Positions 18,273 through 27,172 of a stretch of 64,000 bases of DNA are shown one piece after another; the stretch's first letter is position 1; the number at the start of each line of letters is the position of its first letter. The stretch is from contig JAUNLX010000003.1 of assembly GCA_030532035.1 (NCBI GenBank), positions 1-64,000 on the forward strand, written 5' to 3'. The position numbers were made by a program, and so were the translations under genes. Under the pieces are notes generated by a model that saw nothing but the letters and a program-made list of their open reading frames with translations, did no database searches and was not told the origin of the DNA. This DNA is from Clostridia bacterium (GTDB taxonomy: Bacteria; Bacillota; Clostridia; Oscillospirales; Acutalibacteraceae).

Positions 18273-18286
18273 AAATTTATAAAAAA

Positions 18287-18361
18287 GATCGACAAGCAGG
18301 TATAGCAGTTAATAAAGCGCTTTTATAAAAAGCTTTTTATTTATTGCTAAACCGGTCGATC
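18287..18361 (+). promoter_or_regulatory. Long hairpin in the pnp leader, candidate RNase III / PNPase control site
   Basis: Outer arms GATCGAC (18287-18293) and GTCGATC (18355-18361) flank a second stem. That stem is a 22-base arm (18303-18324) pairing with 18328-18349 across a 3-base loop, with two mismatches and two G-U pairs. The structure ends only a few bases before the pnp ribosome site. It resembles in position the pnp leader hairpin of E. coli, which RNase III cuts and PNPase degrades to repress itself. Confidence 0.6.
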
Positions 18362-18374
18362 GGAAAGAGGAAAT

Positions 18375-20555
18375 ATGTTTGAAAATTTTAAAGTTTTTGA
18401 AACTGAATTTGCCGGAAGACCTCTCAAAGTAGAAGTAGGTAAAATGGCAATGCTTGCAAATGGCGCTTGTTTGGTTCGCTATGGCGAAACAGAAGTGCTC
18501 TGTACAGCAACTATGGCAGAAAAACCCAGAGAGGGAGTAGATTTCTTCCCACTTTCTGTCGATTTTGAAGAGAAGATGTATTCTGTTGGTAGAATCCCAG
18601 GCTCTTTTCAGAGAAGAGAGGGACGCCCCTCAGAATCAGCTATTTTGATTTCTCGTGTTATTGACAGACCAATAAGACCACTTTTTCCAAAAGATATGAG
18701 AAATGATGTTTCTGTTGTAGCTACAGTTATGTCTGTAGACCCCGATTGTCAACCACAAATTGCTGCACAAATCGGTGTTTCAGTTGCACTTTCTATCTCT
18801 GAAATTCCTTGGGACGGTCCCGTATCTTCTGTAATATTGGGATATGTTGACGGAAAATTTGTAGTAAATCCAAGTCTTGAAGATAGAGAAAAAACTGAAA
18901 TGATGGTTACCGTTTCTTCAACAGACTCCAAAATTGCAATGCTGGAAGCTTGTGCAAATGAAATCCCCGACGATGTAATGTATGACGGAATTATGTTTGC
19001 CCATGAAGAAAATAAAAAAATTGTTGACTTTATCAAATCTATTCAGAGCGAAATTGGAAAAGAAAAATTGCCTTTTGAATCCAGTGATCCGTCAGAAGAA
19101 CTCTTTGAAGCTATCAAAGAATTTGCAATTGAGGATGTAAAAAAAGCTTTAGACACAGATGATAAAACTGTCAGAGATGAGGCTTTGCTTCCAATTTATG
19201 ACGCAGTTCATGAAAAATTTGATGAAGAATTTGCCGACGAAGCAGATAAAATTGATGATTGTATGGATAAATTACAAAAATTGATTGTTCGCCGTTGGCT
19301 TTTAGATGAGGGCAAGAGAGTAGACGGAAGAAAAATTGATGAAATTCGTCCCCTCAATGCACAAATTGACCTTTTATCCAGAACACATGGCTCTGCTATG
19401 TTTACAAGAGGACAAACTCAGGTTTTGACAACTGTTACACTCGGTGGCAAGAGAGACGCTCAACTTTTAGATGGAATTGATGAAAATACTGAAAAATTAT
19501 ATATGCATCAATACAATTTCCCGTCATATTCTGTTGGCGAAACAAGACCATCTCGAGGCCCCGGAAGAAGAGAAATCGGGCATGGTGCTTTGGCTGAAAA
19601 AGCTCTGTTGCCAGTGATTCCGAAAATCGAAGATTTTCCATATGTTATGAGACTTGTTTCAGAAGTATTGAGTTCAAATGGTTCTACATCTCAAGCTTCA
19701 GTTTGCGCTTCATCTTTGGCTTTAATGGCTGCTGGTGTTCCAATAAAATCAGCTGTTGCTGGAATTTCTTGTGGACTTGTAACCGAGGGCGATAGATTTT
19801 TGACAATGACTGATATTCAAGGCCTTGAAGATTTTTATGGAGATATGGACTTTAAGGTTGCAGGTTCTAAAAATGGAATCACGGCAATTCAAATTGACAC
19901 TAAAATCCATGGACTTACACCTGAAATTGTCAAAGAAGCCTTTGAAAAGACAAAGAAAGCAAGAGCATATATATTAGATGAGGTAATGAATCCTGTAATT
20001 GATAAGGCAAGAGAAGAGCTTTCTAAATATGCTCCTAAAATGCTCACAATGACAGTTGACCCCGACAAAATTGGCGATATAATCGGAAAACAGGGCAAGA
20101 ACATTCAAAAAATCAGCGAGCAATGTAATTGTGCTATTGATATTGAAGAAGATGGAAAGATTTTCATATCTTCAGAAAGTCTTGATGACGCAAATAGAGC
20201 AGTTGAAATTATAAAGACAATTGTTAGTGATCCGGAGATTGGTGCCATTTATAAGGGAATCGTAACAAAAATTATGAATTTCGGCGCCTTTGTTGAAATT
20301 GCTCCTGGAAAAGAGGGTCTTTGTCATATAAGTCAGTTAGATGTAAACAGAACTGAAAAAGTTGAAGATGTCGTGTCAGTGGGCGATGAGATAATAGTAA
20401 AAGTTGTTGATATAACTCCTGAGGGCAAAATTGATTTATCTCGTAAAGCGGCGATTATAAAAGTTGAAGGTCTTGATATTGAAGATGATTCCAACAAAAA
20501 GAAAAGACCGAAAAAACCATTTAACAGCCACAGACCGAGAAATTACGAATATTAA
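18375..20555 (+). CDS. pnp: Polyribonucleotide nucleotidyltransferase (PNPase)
   Basis: 726 aa, full length. It is a phosphorolytic 3'-5' exoribonuclease of mRNA decay. Two RNase PH domains (about 1-210 and 310-540) flank a helical linker. The second PH domain holds FTRGQTQ and GPGRREIGHGALAE. A KH domain (IIGKQGKNIQKIS) and an S1 domain (AIYKGIVTKIMNFGAFVEI) follow, with a short basic tail. AAAGAGG precedes ATG 18375. It lies downstream of rpsO and is separated from it by two hairpins. RNase Y and YhaM, other decay enzymes, are also in this window. Confidence 0.97.
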   Translation: MFENFKVFETEFAGRPLKVEVGKMAMLANGACLVRYGETEVLCTATMAEKPREGVDFFPLSVDFEEKMYSVGRIPGSFQRREGRPSESAILISRVIDRPIRPLFPKDMRNDVSVVATVMSVDPDCQPQIAAQIGVSVALSISEIPWDGPVSSVILGYVDGKFVVNPSLEDREKTEMMVTVSSTDSKIAMLEACANEIPDDVMYDGIMFAHEENKKIVDFIKSIQSEIGKEKLPFESSDPSEELFEAIKEFAIEDVKKALDTDDKTVRDEALLPIYDAVHEKFDEEFADEADKIDDCMDKLQKLIVRRWLLDEGKRVDGRKIDEIRPLNAQIDLLSRTHGSAMFTRGQTQVLTTVTLGGKRDAQLLDGIDENTEKLYMHQYNFPSYSVGETRPSRGPGRREIGHGALAEKALLPVIPKIEDFPYVMRLVSEVLSSNGSTSQASVCASSLALMAAGVPIKSAVAGISCGLVTEGDRFLTMTDIQGLEDFYGDMDFKVAGSKNGITAIQIDTKIHGLTPEIVKEAFEKTKKARAYILDEVMNPVIDKAREELSKYAPKMLTMTVDPDKIGDIIGKQGKNIQKISEQCNCAIDIEEDGKIFISSESLDDANRAVEIIKTIVSDPEIGAIYKGIVTKIMNFGAFVEIAPGKEGLCHISQLDVNRTEKVEDVVSVGDEIIVKVVDITPEGKIDLSRKAAIIKVEGLDIEDDSNKKKRPKKPFNSHRPRNYEY

Positions 20556-20562
20556 AAGAAAA

Positions 20563-20590
20563 TCCTCCGTCATCAGACGGAGGACTTTTT
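20563..20590 (+). terminator. Intrinsic terminator of pnp
   Basis: TCCTCCGTC, loop ATCA, GACGGAGGA, then CTTTTTT, starting 7 bases after the pnp stop. Confidence 0.9.
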
Positions 20591-20656
20591 TATAAAATTG
20601 AAAAGAGAAAAAACAAATATCCATTTCATTTCGAGCAAATGAAAATAGAATAACGC

Positions 20657-20819
20657 AAACATCTGCCCCACAAAGGGAATGCCAAAACTAAACATCCGCC
20701 CAAAAAAAGGGAATGCCGCAACCAAACATCTGCCCCACAAAGGGAACACCAAAACCAAACATCCGCCCCACAAAGGGAATACCGCAACTAAACATCCGCC
20801 CCGCGCAAGCGGGGCGGAT
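20657..20819. repeat. Five tandem 33-34 bp repeats
   Basis: Units beginning AAACATC start at 20657, 20690, 20724, 20757 and 20790, a period of 33 or 34 bases. The consensus is AAACATCYGCCCCACAAAGG followed by GAAYRCCRMAACY. Each unit has a CCCC/AAAGGG near-hairpin; the last unit instead forms a perfect GC-rich hairpin CCGCCCCGC-GCAA-GCGGGGCGG. The array lies between convergent pnp and pyk. The reverse strand can be read as an 11-residue repeat in a 66-codon frame, which I regard as chance. Confidence 0.85.
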
Positions 20820-20834
20820 ACAAAATTATATTAA

Positions 20835-20866
20835 AATAACTGCCCAGCACAAGCTAGGCAGTTATT
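20835..20866 (-). terminator. Terminator of pyk
   Basis: Arms AATAACTGCC and GGCAGTTATT are extended by AGC/GCT with one mismatch, loop ACAA. Read on the minus strand it is followed by a T-rich stretch, 11 bases after the pyk stop. Confidence 0.7.
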
Positions 20867-20876
20867 AAATATCTTA

Positions 20877-22292
20877 TTAAACAATTTCAATCTTCAACAT
20901 ATTCGTTGTTCCGGGAATACCCAGTGGAACACCAGCTGTAAATATAATTAAATCTCCTTTTTTTGTATAACCTCTATCGTGGCAAACAGAGATTGCATTT
21001 TTAAGTAATTCATCTGTGCTTGTCGTTTCGTCGAAAAGTACGGGTGTAACGCCCCAAATAAGATTCAACTTGTAATAAACTTCTTTTTCAGGAGTACAGG
21101 CAATGACATTGCAAGTGGGCCTATATCGAGCGACCATTCGAGGAGTAGAACCACTTTTTGTAACAGAAATTATTGCATTTGCATTCAGATCGTAAGCAGT
21201 CATAACTGTGGCATGCGAAATGGCATTGGTTATATTTACATTCATAATTCTGTCAATTGCATAAAATCGCTTTTTATAATTTATATTGCTTTCTGTAGTT
21301 TTGGCAATAGAACTCATAGTTTTAACTGCTTCTATAGGAAATTTACCGGCGGCGGTTTCGCCCGAAAGCATTAAAGCGGAAGTTCCGTCATATACAGCAT
21401 TTGCGACATCGGTTATTTCAGCTCTTGTGGGTCGTGAATTATGAACCATAGATTCCAACATCTGCGTTGCTGTTATCACGATTTTTCCCATTGATACAAC
21501 TTTTTTAATCAGAGTTTTTTGAAGTGCTGGAATTTGTTCAAAGGGAATTTCAACACCTAAGTCACCTCTTGCAATCATTATTCCATCTACAATTTTTAAG
21601 ATTTCATCTATATTTTCAACGCCTTGAGTGTTCTCAATTTTAGCTATTATCTTGGCATTTTTCCAACCAATTAAATGTAGATGACTTTTCAAAATTTCAA
21701 TATCATTGGTATTTCTAACAAAGGAAGCTGCAATAAAGTCAAAATTATTTTCTTTTCCAAATTTCAAATCGTTCAAATCATCGTTTGAAATATAGGACAT
21801 AGGTATATCTACACCAGGAATGTTGACACTTTTTCGACTACTAATTAATCCTCCCTCAATTACTTCTGTAATTATATTACAAAAATCAATAGTTTTTACT
21901 TTGAGCTTGATTAAACCGTCGTCAATCAAAATGCAATCTCCAGGTTTAACATATTGATACAACTGTGGTAAAGAAATACCGACGCCCTCTGAATCTCCAA
22001 CTCTATCAGAATCTGAAAAAAGTATAAAATTACTGCCTTTTTGCAAACAAATATTTTCTTTAACAGCAGCAATTCTAATTTCTGGCCCCTTAGTATCCAA
22101 AATCAATGCAATGGGTTTTTGCATTTCCTCTCGTAGCTTTTTGATTATGTTGATTCCCTTTGTAAATTCCTCATAATTGCTGTGCGAAAAATTAAATCGA
22201 GCTGCGTCCATTCCAGATTCTATAAGTTGCCGTATCATAAATTCGTCATTAGTAGCAGGTCCAATCGTGCAAACAATTTTAGTTCTTTTCAT
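20877..22292 (-). CDS. pyk: Pyruvate kinase
   Basis: 471 aa. It makes pyruvate and ATP from phosphoenolpyruvate and ADP. The start is ATG 22292 (MKRTKIVCTIGPA) after GAGGTG; the upstream 23 codons of the longer frame are leader. Seen motifs are FNFSHS, LDTKGPEIR, IIAKIENTQGVENIDEIL, the signature IMIARGDLGVEIP, and TATQMLESM with TRAEITDVANAV. The C-terminal allosteric domain is present, but the extra PEP-utilising domain found in Bacillus enzymes is absent. It is monocistronic. Confidence 0.96.
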   Translation of the reverse strand: MKRTKIVCTIGPATNDEFMIRQLIESGMDAARFNFSHSNYEEFTKGINIIKKLREEMQKPIALILDTKGPEIRIAAVKENICLQKGSNFILFSDSDRVGDSEGVGISLPQLYQYVKPGDCILIDDGLIKLKVKTIDFCNIITEVIEGGLISSRKSVNIPGVDIPMSYISNDDLNDLKFGKENNFDFIAASFVRNTNDIEILKSHLHLIGWKNAKIIAKIENTQGVENIDEILKIVDGIMIARGDLGVEIPFEQIPALQKTLIKKVVSMGKIVITATQMLESMVHNSRPTRAEITDVANAVYDGTSALMLSGETAAGKFPIEAVKTMSSIAKTTESNINYKKRFYAIDRIMNVNITNAISHATVMTAYDLNANAIISVTKSGSTPRMVARYRPTCNVIACTPEKEVYYKLNLIWGVTPVLFDETTSTDELLKNAISVCHDRGYTKKGDLIIFTAGVPLGIPGTTNMLKIEIV

Positions 22293-22386
22293 TCTTTCAC
22301 CTCGATAATCGTCATAAAGCTGTATATATCTTAAATTACAGTTTCTAAAAAGTGCGTACATTCAAGTTATATTTAAGTAAAGTATA

Positions 22387-23418
22387 TCACTTTGGGAAAT
22401 TTGTGAGATTTTCCGATTCATTTTTTCCGATATATATCATATCTTCAATGCGTATTCCAAATTCATTTTCAAAATAAAGGCCTGGCTCAATAGTAATTAT
22501 ATCACCAACTTCAAGGACTTGATTAGACTTATTTGAAAGGTTTGGACTTTCGTGAATTTCAAGTCCTACCCCATGTCCTAAAGAGTGCGTAAAGTATATA
22601 GCCTTGTCTTTGAATTCTGCAACAGCTAAATCATATAAATCGGAAACTTTCACGCCAACTTTAGCTTTTTCTATACATTTTTGTTGAACTTTGAGAACAA
22701 GCTCATACATTTTTTTTACTTTGTCTGTTTTATCTCCCCAAAGAATTGTCCTTGTCATATCACTGTGATAACCATTATATACTGCACCGAAGTCAATCAA
22801 GATAATATCATTTTCAAGCAGGCGATTATCACTGGGAACACCATGTGGGACAGAGGTATTTTGGTTAAATAAAACAATTGTTTCAAAAGATGGTTTCTCG
22901 CTTCCAAGCATCGACATATTATATTCTAATTTGGCGGCAAGCTCTTTTTCTGTAATACCAACTTTTATTTCATTTAGAGTTTTTTCTAAAGCTCTTTCGG
23001 CAATTTTTTGAGCTGTAAAAATGTTATTTTTTTCTTCGTTATTTTTTACTCTTCTCAAATTTTTTATTAAAACAGATATATTATTTTGTTTTGATATTTT
23101 TTTATCTGGGAATATTTTTTGCAAATTTTGAAATTCTTCAACTGTCATTTTATCGGTTTCAATAAAAATTTCATCTGTATCTTCAAGAAAATCTTTTAGA
23201 CTTTCAAGCCCTTTAAATAACTGTGTATTTATTTTAGAAATTTTACTTGCACTCTCGAAATATCGAGCGTCTGTAAAAAATATATCATCATCTTTTTTTA
23301 TGAGAATATATCCAAAATCAGTATTAAAATCTGTGAAATATTTTATATTTTCAGGACTTTTAATTAACATAGCCTGATGAGATTTTAGTTTATTTTTTAT
23401 TTTTTGAATATTTTGCAA
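22387..23418 (-). CDS. M24 metallopeptidase (Xaa-Pro peptidase type)
   Basis: 343 aa. The N-terminal creatinase-like domain (about 1-125) precedes the pita-bread catalytic domain. The metal ligands can be followed in IDFGAVYNGYHSDMTRTI, THSLGHGVGLEIHESP, IEPGLYF and RIEDM, so it should be active on peptides with proline in the second position. The start is TTG 23418 with AAAGGA 8 bases upstream, inside the end of the YqeG gene (28-bp overlap). In many Firmicutes such a peptidase gene neighbours efp, as here, although efp is divergent from this unit. Confidence 0.9.
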   Translation of the reverse strand: MQNIQKIKNKLKSHQAMLIKSPENIKYFTDFNTDFGYILIKKDDDIFFTDARYFESASKISKINTQLFKGLESLKDFLEDTDEIFIETDKMTVEEFQNLQKIFPDKKISKQNNISVLIKNLRRVKNNEEKNNIFTAQKIAERALEKTLNEIKVGITEKELAAKLEYNMSMLGSEKPSFETIVLFNQNTSVPHGVPSDNRLLENDIILIDFGAVYNGYHSDMTRTILWGDKTDKVKKMYELVLKVQQKCIEKAKVGVKVSDLYDLAVAEFKDKAIYFTHSLGHGVGLEIHESPNLSNKSNQVLEVGDIITIEPGLYFENEFGIRIEDMIYIGKNESENLTNFPK

Positions 23419-23890
23419 GGATTTTCCTTTCTAATCTTCTCTGCGTCTTTATAAAGAACATTATTCTCTCTTCTTTTTTGTATGGATAAACAAAAATTGA
23501 TTTACATCCGGCAATATTTGCACCTAAAATATCTGTAAATATTCTATCTCCAATCATAACAATTTCCGATTTTTTACATTTGTGTAATTTAGCCTGTTTG
23601 AAAAAAGAAAAGGGAAGAGGTTTTAATGCCAAAGGAGCATAGTCGATTTCAAGCTTTTTAGCGACATTTTCTATTCTCTTGCTACCGCCGTTTGAGAGCA
23701 GAACGACCTCAAAGCCTTGAGCCTGTCTTAAATCAAACCATGATTTAACTCCGTCAAGTGGTTCTTCTGTTGCATCAACTATGCAAGTATTGTCGGCGTC
23801 AACGCAGATGACTTTTGCTCCCAAAGAACGCAAATCTTCCTGTGTTACTGAAACAAGATTTTTTCTCACAAGGTCGGGATAAACTAACAT
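23390..23890 (-). CDS. yqeG: YqeG family HAD-IIIA phosphatase
   Basis: 166 aa. The HAD motif I is CVDADNTCIVD, where the usual second Asp of DxDxT is an Asn position (DADNT, normal for the YqeG group). Motif II is LLSNGG and motif III/IV are LKPLP and MIGDRIFTDILGAN. The C-terminus is basic. YqeG-type proteins are predicted phosphatases, probably acting on a small phosphorylated substrate in the cytoplasm. It is first in a two-gene unit with the M24 peptidase and is divergent from efp. Confidence 0.9.
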   Translation of the reverse strand: MLVYPDLVRKNLVSVTQEDLRSLGAKVICVDADNTCIVDATEEPLDGVKSWFDLRQAQGFEVVLLSNGGSKRIENVAKKLEIDYAPLALKPLPFSFFKQAKLHKCKKSEIVMIGDRIFTDILGANIAGCKSIFVYPYKKEERIMFFIKTQRRLERKILAKYSKNKK

Positions 23891-24095
23891 ATTTGCCTCA
23901 CTAAATAATTACTTTAATTTATTATATAGCAAATAAAATCAAATCTCTATACGCCGAGTAAATGGAAATAAGGCAAAAGATTTAAATTTTTTATGTATGA
24001 TGACCTTTCAAAAGCGTGTCTTTACATCGTTTTACTTGAAAATGCAAGCCGTATAATATAAAATATCTTTGAAATATGTTTAGGGAGGAAAAATA

Positions 24096-24653
24096 ATGTT
24101 ATCAGCCGGAGATTTTAGAAACGGTGTAACTTTTGAAGAAGACGGACAGGTTTTGCAAGTTGTTGAATTTCAACATGTTAAGCCTGGAAAAGGAGCGGCT
24201 TTTGTAAGAACCAAAGTTAAAAATGTTATGACTGGTTCTGTGATTGAAAAAAGCTACAATCCATCTGCTAAATTTGAAAATGCATATATAGATCGTAAAG
24301 AAATGACTTTTTCATATAATGACGGAGACCTTTATTATTTTATGGATACCGAAACTTATGAAATGACGCCTGTAAACAAGAGCGATCTTGATGATAATTT
24401 TAAATTTGTAAAAGAAAATATGAATTGCAAAATTTTATCTTACAAAGGCAAAGTTTTTGGCGTTGAACCACCAAACTTTGTAACTTTAAAGGTAACAAAA
24501 ACAGAGCCTGGATTCAAAGGAGATACAGCTACAAATGCTTCTAAACCTGCAGTGCTTGAAACTGGCGCAGAAATTAAAGTGCCTCTTTTCATAAACGAGG
24601 GCGAAGAAATCAATGTAGATACAAGAACTGGCGAATATATGAGCCGAGCATAA
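24096..24653 (+). CDS. efp: Elongation factor P
   Basis: 185 aa, three beta-barrel domains. EF-P enters the ribosomal E site and relieves stalling at polyproline. The tip loop reads [12 protein letters not shown] with Lys at residue 32, the position that is 5-aminopentanol-modified in B. subtilis. No beta-lysylation genes (epmA/epmB) are seen here, but the YmfF/YmfH pair is present at 11.7-14.3 kb. AGGGAGG precedes the ATG, and a TATAAT at 24052-24057 is a probable -10 box with a weak -35. The NUDIX gene follows after 4 bp. Confidence 0.96.
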   Translation: MLSAGDFRNGVTFEEDGQVLQVVEFQHVKPGKGAAFVRTKVKNVMTGSVIEKSYNPSAKFENAYIDRKEMTFSYNDGDLYYFMDTETYEMTPVNKSDLDDNFKFVKENMNCKILSYKGKVFGVEPPNFVTLKVTKTEPGFKGDTATNASKPAVLETGAEIKVPLFINEGEEINVDTRTGEYMSRA

Positions 24654-24657
24654 TAAA

Positions 24658-25233
24658 ATGTGCGATCAATTATCTGCGGAAAAAATACTAAATTCGCAAT
24701 ATATGTTTAGAGGTCGAGTTGTAAATCTTAGAGTGGATGAAGTTTTATTGCAAAACTCAAACACATCGACCAGAGAAATTGTCGAGCATTCAGGTGGCGT
24801 TTGTATTCTGCCGATAGACAGCGAAGACAATATTATTTTTGTAAAACAATATCGTTCTCCTTTTGAAAAAATAATAACTGAATTACCCGCTGGAAAATTA
24901 GAAAAAGGCGAGGACCCACTTGACTGTGGTATTAGAGAACTTAAAGAAGAAACTGGCTGTACAGCAGACAAAATTTATAATTTAGGTGAAATTTATCCCT
25001 CTGTAGGATATACCCAAGAAGTTTTATACCTCTTTGCAGCAACAGACCTTGAATTTGGAGAAAAGAATTTAGATGAAAATGAGTTTTTGCAGTCTTACAA
25101 GATACCCTTAAAAGACGCTGTTTCGATGGTTTTGAGTGGAGAGTTAAAAGACGCAAAAACTGTTTCTGCTATAATGAAATTCGCAATGCTAAGAGATTGC
25201 GGACATCTTGAAAAACATATGGTGTTAGGTTAA
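24658..25233 (+). CDS. NUDIX hydrolase, ADP-ribose pyrophosphatase type
   Basis: 191 aa. The NUDIX box GKLEKGEDPLDCGIRELKEE is complete and is followed by TGC. FVKQYRSPF and the NUDIX-proximal LPAGK match the ADP-ribose pyrophosphatase (NudF) group, which splits ADP-ribose into AMP and ribose-5-phosphate. It starts 4 bases after the efp stop, with only a weak ribosome site, so translation probably depends on efp. It could act on another nucleoside diphosphate derivative. Confidence 0.9.
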   Translation: MCDQLSAEKILNSQYMFRGRVVNLRVDEVLLQNSNTSTREIVEHSGGVCILPIDSEDNIIFVKQYRSPFEKIITELPAGKLEKGEDPLDCGIRELKEETGCTADKIYNLGEIYPSVGYTQEVLYLFAATDLEFGEKNLDENEFLQSYKIPLKDAVSMVLSGELKDAKTVSAIMKFAMLRDCGHLEKHMVLG

Positions 25234-25272
25234 AATAAATCCTAATGCAATTTAATAATAAAGGAGATTAAA

Positions 25273-26289
25273 ATGCTATTTAGTCAAGACATCGGAATAG
25301 ATCTTGGTACAGCAAATACACTTGTACTTGTCAATAAAAAGGGAATTGTTATTAGAGAACCCTCTGTTGTTGCTGTAGATGTTAGATCAAATCCGCCGAA
25401 AGTCGTTGCCGTTGGTGCACAGGCTAAAGAGATGATTGGAAGAACCCCAGGTTCTATAACTGCTGTGCGTCCTTTGAGAGACGGAGTTATAGCTGATTTT
25501 GATATTACTACTGATATGCTCAAAGAGTTTATCAGAAGAGCTATGAGTGGTTCTCCATTCACAAAAGCTCGAGTTATGATTTGTATTCCATCTGGAGTTA
25601 CAGAAGTAGAGAGAAGAGCAGTACATGACGCTGCAAGAAGTGCCGGCGCAAAAGAAGTTAGTTTAATTGAAGAGCCTATGGCAGCTGCAATTGGAGCAGG
25701 ACTTCCAGTTGCCGAAGCTACAGGAAGTATGATAGTAGACATCGGTGGTGGAACTTCAGAAGTTGCAGTTATATCACTTGGAGATATTGTTACTTCATGC
25801 TCTGCAAAATTTGCAGGAGATAGCTTTGATGAGGCTATTGTTCAATACTTAAAGAAAAAATACAATCTTTTAATAGGTGAAAGAACTGCAGAAGAAATTA
25901 AAATCAATATAGGCTCTGCTTCAGAATATGAAGGAGAGGGAGCAATGGATGTTAAGGGTAGAAACTTGATTGACGGTTTGCCCAAACATGTTGAAATTAC
26001 CTCTGAAGAAATTCGTGAAGCTTTGAGAGAGCCGGTTGATAAAATTATCGAAGCAATTAAATTGACCCTTGAAAAGACACCACCAGAGCTTGCGTCTGAT
26101 ATTATAGACCAGGGCATTATGCTCACAGGTGGAGGTGCTATGCTTCGAGGACTTGACTCACTTATATCTCAAGTAACGCATATCCCCGTTCATGTCGCTG
26201 AAAGACCTCTTGATTGCGTTGTAGACGGTACGGGCATTTGTCTTGAAAATGATATGCTCAGCCTTACAAGTTCAAAACATTATCGTTAA
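25273..26289 (+). CDS. mreB: Rod shape-determining protein MreB
   Basis: 338 aa, an actin homologue that forms membrane-bound filaments directing side-wall synthesis. The phosphate-1 motif is [13 protein letters not shown], phosphate-2 is [13 protein letters not shown], and the adenosine motif is [16 protein letters not shown] precedes the ATG. It follows the NUDIX gene by 39 bp and heads the mre cluster. A strong hairpin with a T-run separates it from mreC, so mreB is probably made in excess over the rest. Confidence 0.97.
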   Translation: MLFSQDIGIDLGTANTLVLVNKKGIVIREPSVVAVDVRSNPPKVVAVGAQAKEMIGRTPGSITAVRPLRDGVIADFDITTDMLKEFIRRAMSGSPFTKARVMICIPSGVTEVERRAVHDAARSAGAKEVSLIEEPMAAAIGAGLPVAEATGSMIVDIGGGTSEVAVISLGDIVTSCSAKFAGDSFDEAIVQYLKKKYNLLIGERTAEEIKINIGSASEYEGEGAMDVKGRNLIDGLPKHVEITSEEIREALREPVDKIIEAIKLTLEKTPPELASDIIDQGIMLTGGGAMLRGLDSLISQVTHIPVHVAERPLDCVVDGTGICLENDMLSLTSSKHYR

Positions 26290-26290
26290 C

Positions 26291-26316
26291 AAAAAGGGCT
26301 GAAAAGCCCTTTTTTG
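26291..26316 (+). terminator. Internal terminator/attenuator between mreB and mreC
   Basis: AAAAAGGGCT, loop GAAA, AGCCCTTTTTT: a textbook intrinsic terminator starting 2 bases after the mreB stop and 11 bases before mreC. No new promoter can be recognised between it and mreC, so partial read-through is expected. Confidence 0.85.
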
Positions 26317-26326
26317 AAAGTCAAAT

Positions 26327-27172
26327 ATGAAAAAATTTATAAAAACAAAATGGTTTAAAATTTTTATTGCTTTCCTGATACTTATAATCTTACTTATAAT
26401 TATCGGGGTTGTTTCATCTCGCAAAGCTTCTCCAATTACCAGTGCAACTTCGCCGATTTTAAAACCTTTTAAATCTGCGACTGCTTTTGTTGGCAATAAG
26501 ATTTATGGTGTAAATCAAAATGAAGAGATAAACAAATTAAGAGCCGAAAACGAAAAATTAAAGCATTCATTAGTTGAATACGAGAATATGAAAAAAGAAG
26601 TCCAAATGTATGAGAGCTTTTTAGAGATAAAAAAAGAGCATACGGACTATGAAGTTGTTCCTGCGTCGATAATAGGAAGAGATGCAGCGTCAGATTATAC
26701 CTTTGTTTTAGATAAAGGTAGCACTAACAAAGTCAAGGTAAATGACCCTGTAATTTATGGAAAAGGCGTCTTGATAGGAACAGTGAAAAAAGTTTATCCA
26801 ACTTCTTGTGTAGTATCTACAGTATTTGACCCGTCAATAAAAATCAGTGCTTATGAGATAACTTCTCGAGAAACGGGAATTGTATCATCTACAGTACAAG
26901 TTTCTAAGGGAAAATCTTTGAAAATGTCTGGGCTTAAAAATAGTACTGTAATTTCTAAAGGTGGTATTGTCTGCACTTCTGGAATTGGCGGAATGTATCC
27001 CAAAGACTTGATAATAGGCACAGTAAATGATGTAACAATTGCAAAAAATGAAATAGTGCCAACAGCATATATTACTCCTGAAGTAGATTTTTCTAAACTT
27101 GAAAATGTTATGATTTTAAATAATTTCAAACCTCAATCAATAGTGCCTCCAGAAAGTAATGAACAAAAATGA
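26327..27172 (+). CDS. mreC: Rod shape-determining protein MreC
   Basis: 281 aa, a bitopic membrane protein that links MreB to the wall-synthesis enzymes outside. A basic N-terminus and one membrane helix (about 10-29) are followed by a coiled coil (about 62-100, rich in Glu/Lys/Leu) and the beta-barrel MreC domain to about residue 265. DYTFVLDKGSTNKVKVNDPV is typical of this domain. Its TGA overlaps the mreD start (ATGA). Confidence 0.93.
   Translation: MKKFIKTKWFKIFIAFLILIILLIIIGVVSSRKASPITSATSPILKPFKSATAFVGNKIYGVNQNEEINKLRAENEKLKHSLVEYENMKKEVQMYESFLEIKKEHTDYEVVPASIIGRDAASDYTFVLDKGSTNKVKVNDPVIYGKGVLIGTVKKVYPTSCVVSTVFDPSIKISAYEITSRETGIVSSTVQVSKGKSLKMSGLKNSTVISKGGIVCTSGIGGMYPKDLIIGTVNDVTIAKNEIVPTAYITPEVDFSKLENVMILNNFKPQSIVPPESNEQK

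Noticed and set aside
20573..20773. 66-codon minus-strand frame with an 11-residue repeat
   Set aside because: It is a by-product of the 33-bp tandem repeat. No good ribosome site is visible, and it lies over the pnp terminator.
25284..25742. 152-codon minus-strand frame opposite mreB
   Set aside because: It is antisense to a highly conserved gene, has no family features and no ribosome site of note. Long antisense frames arise from codon bias.
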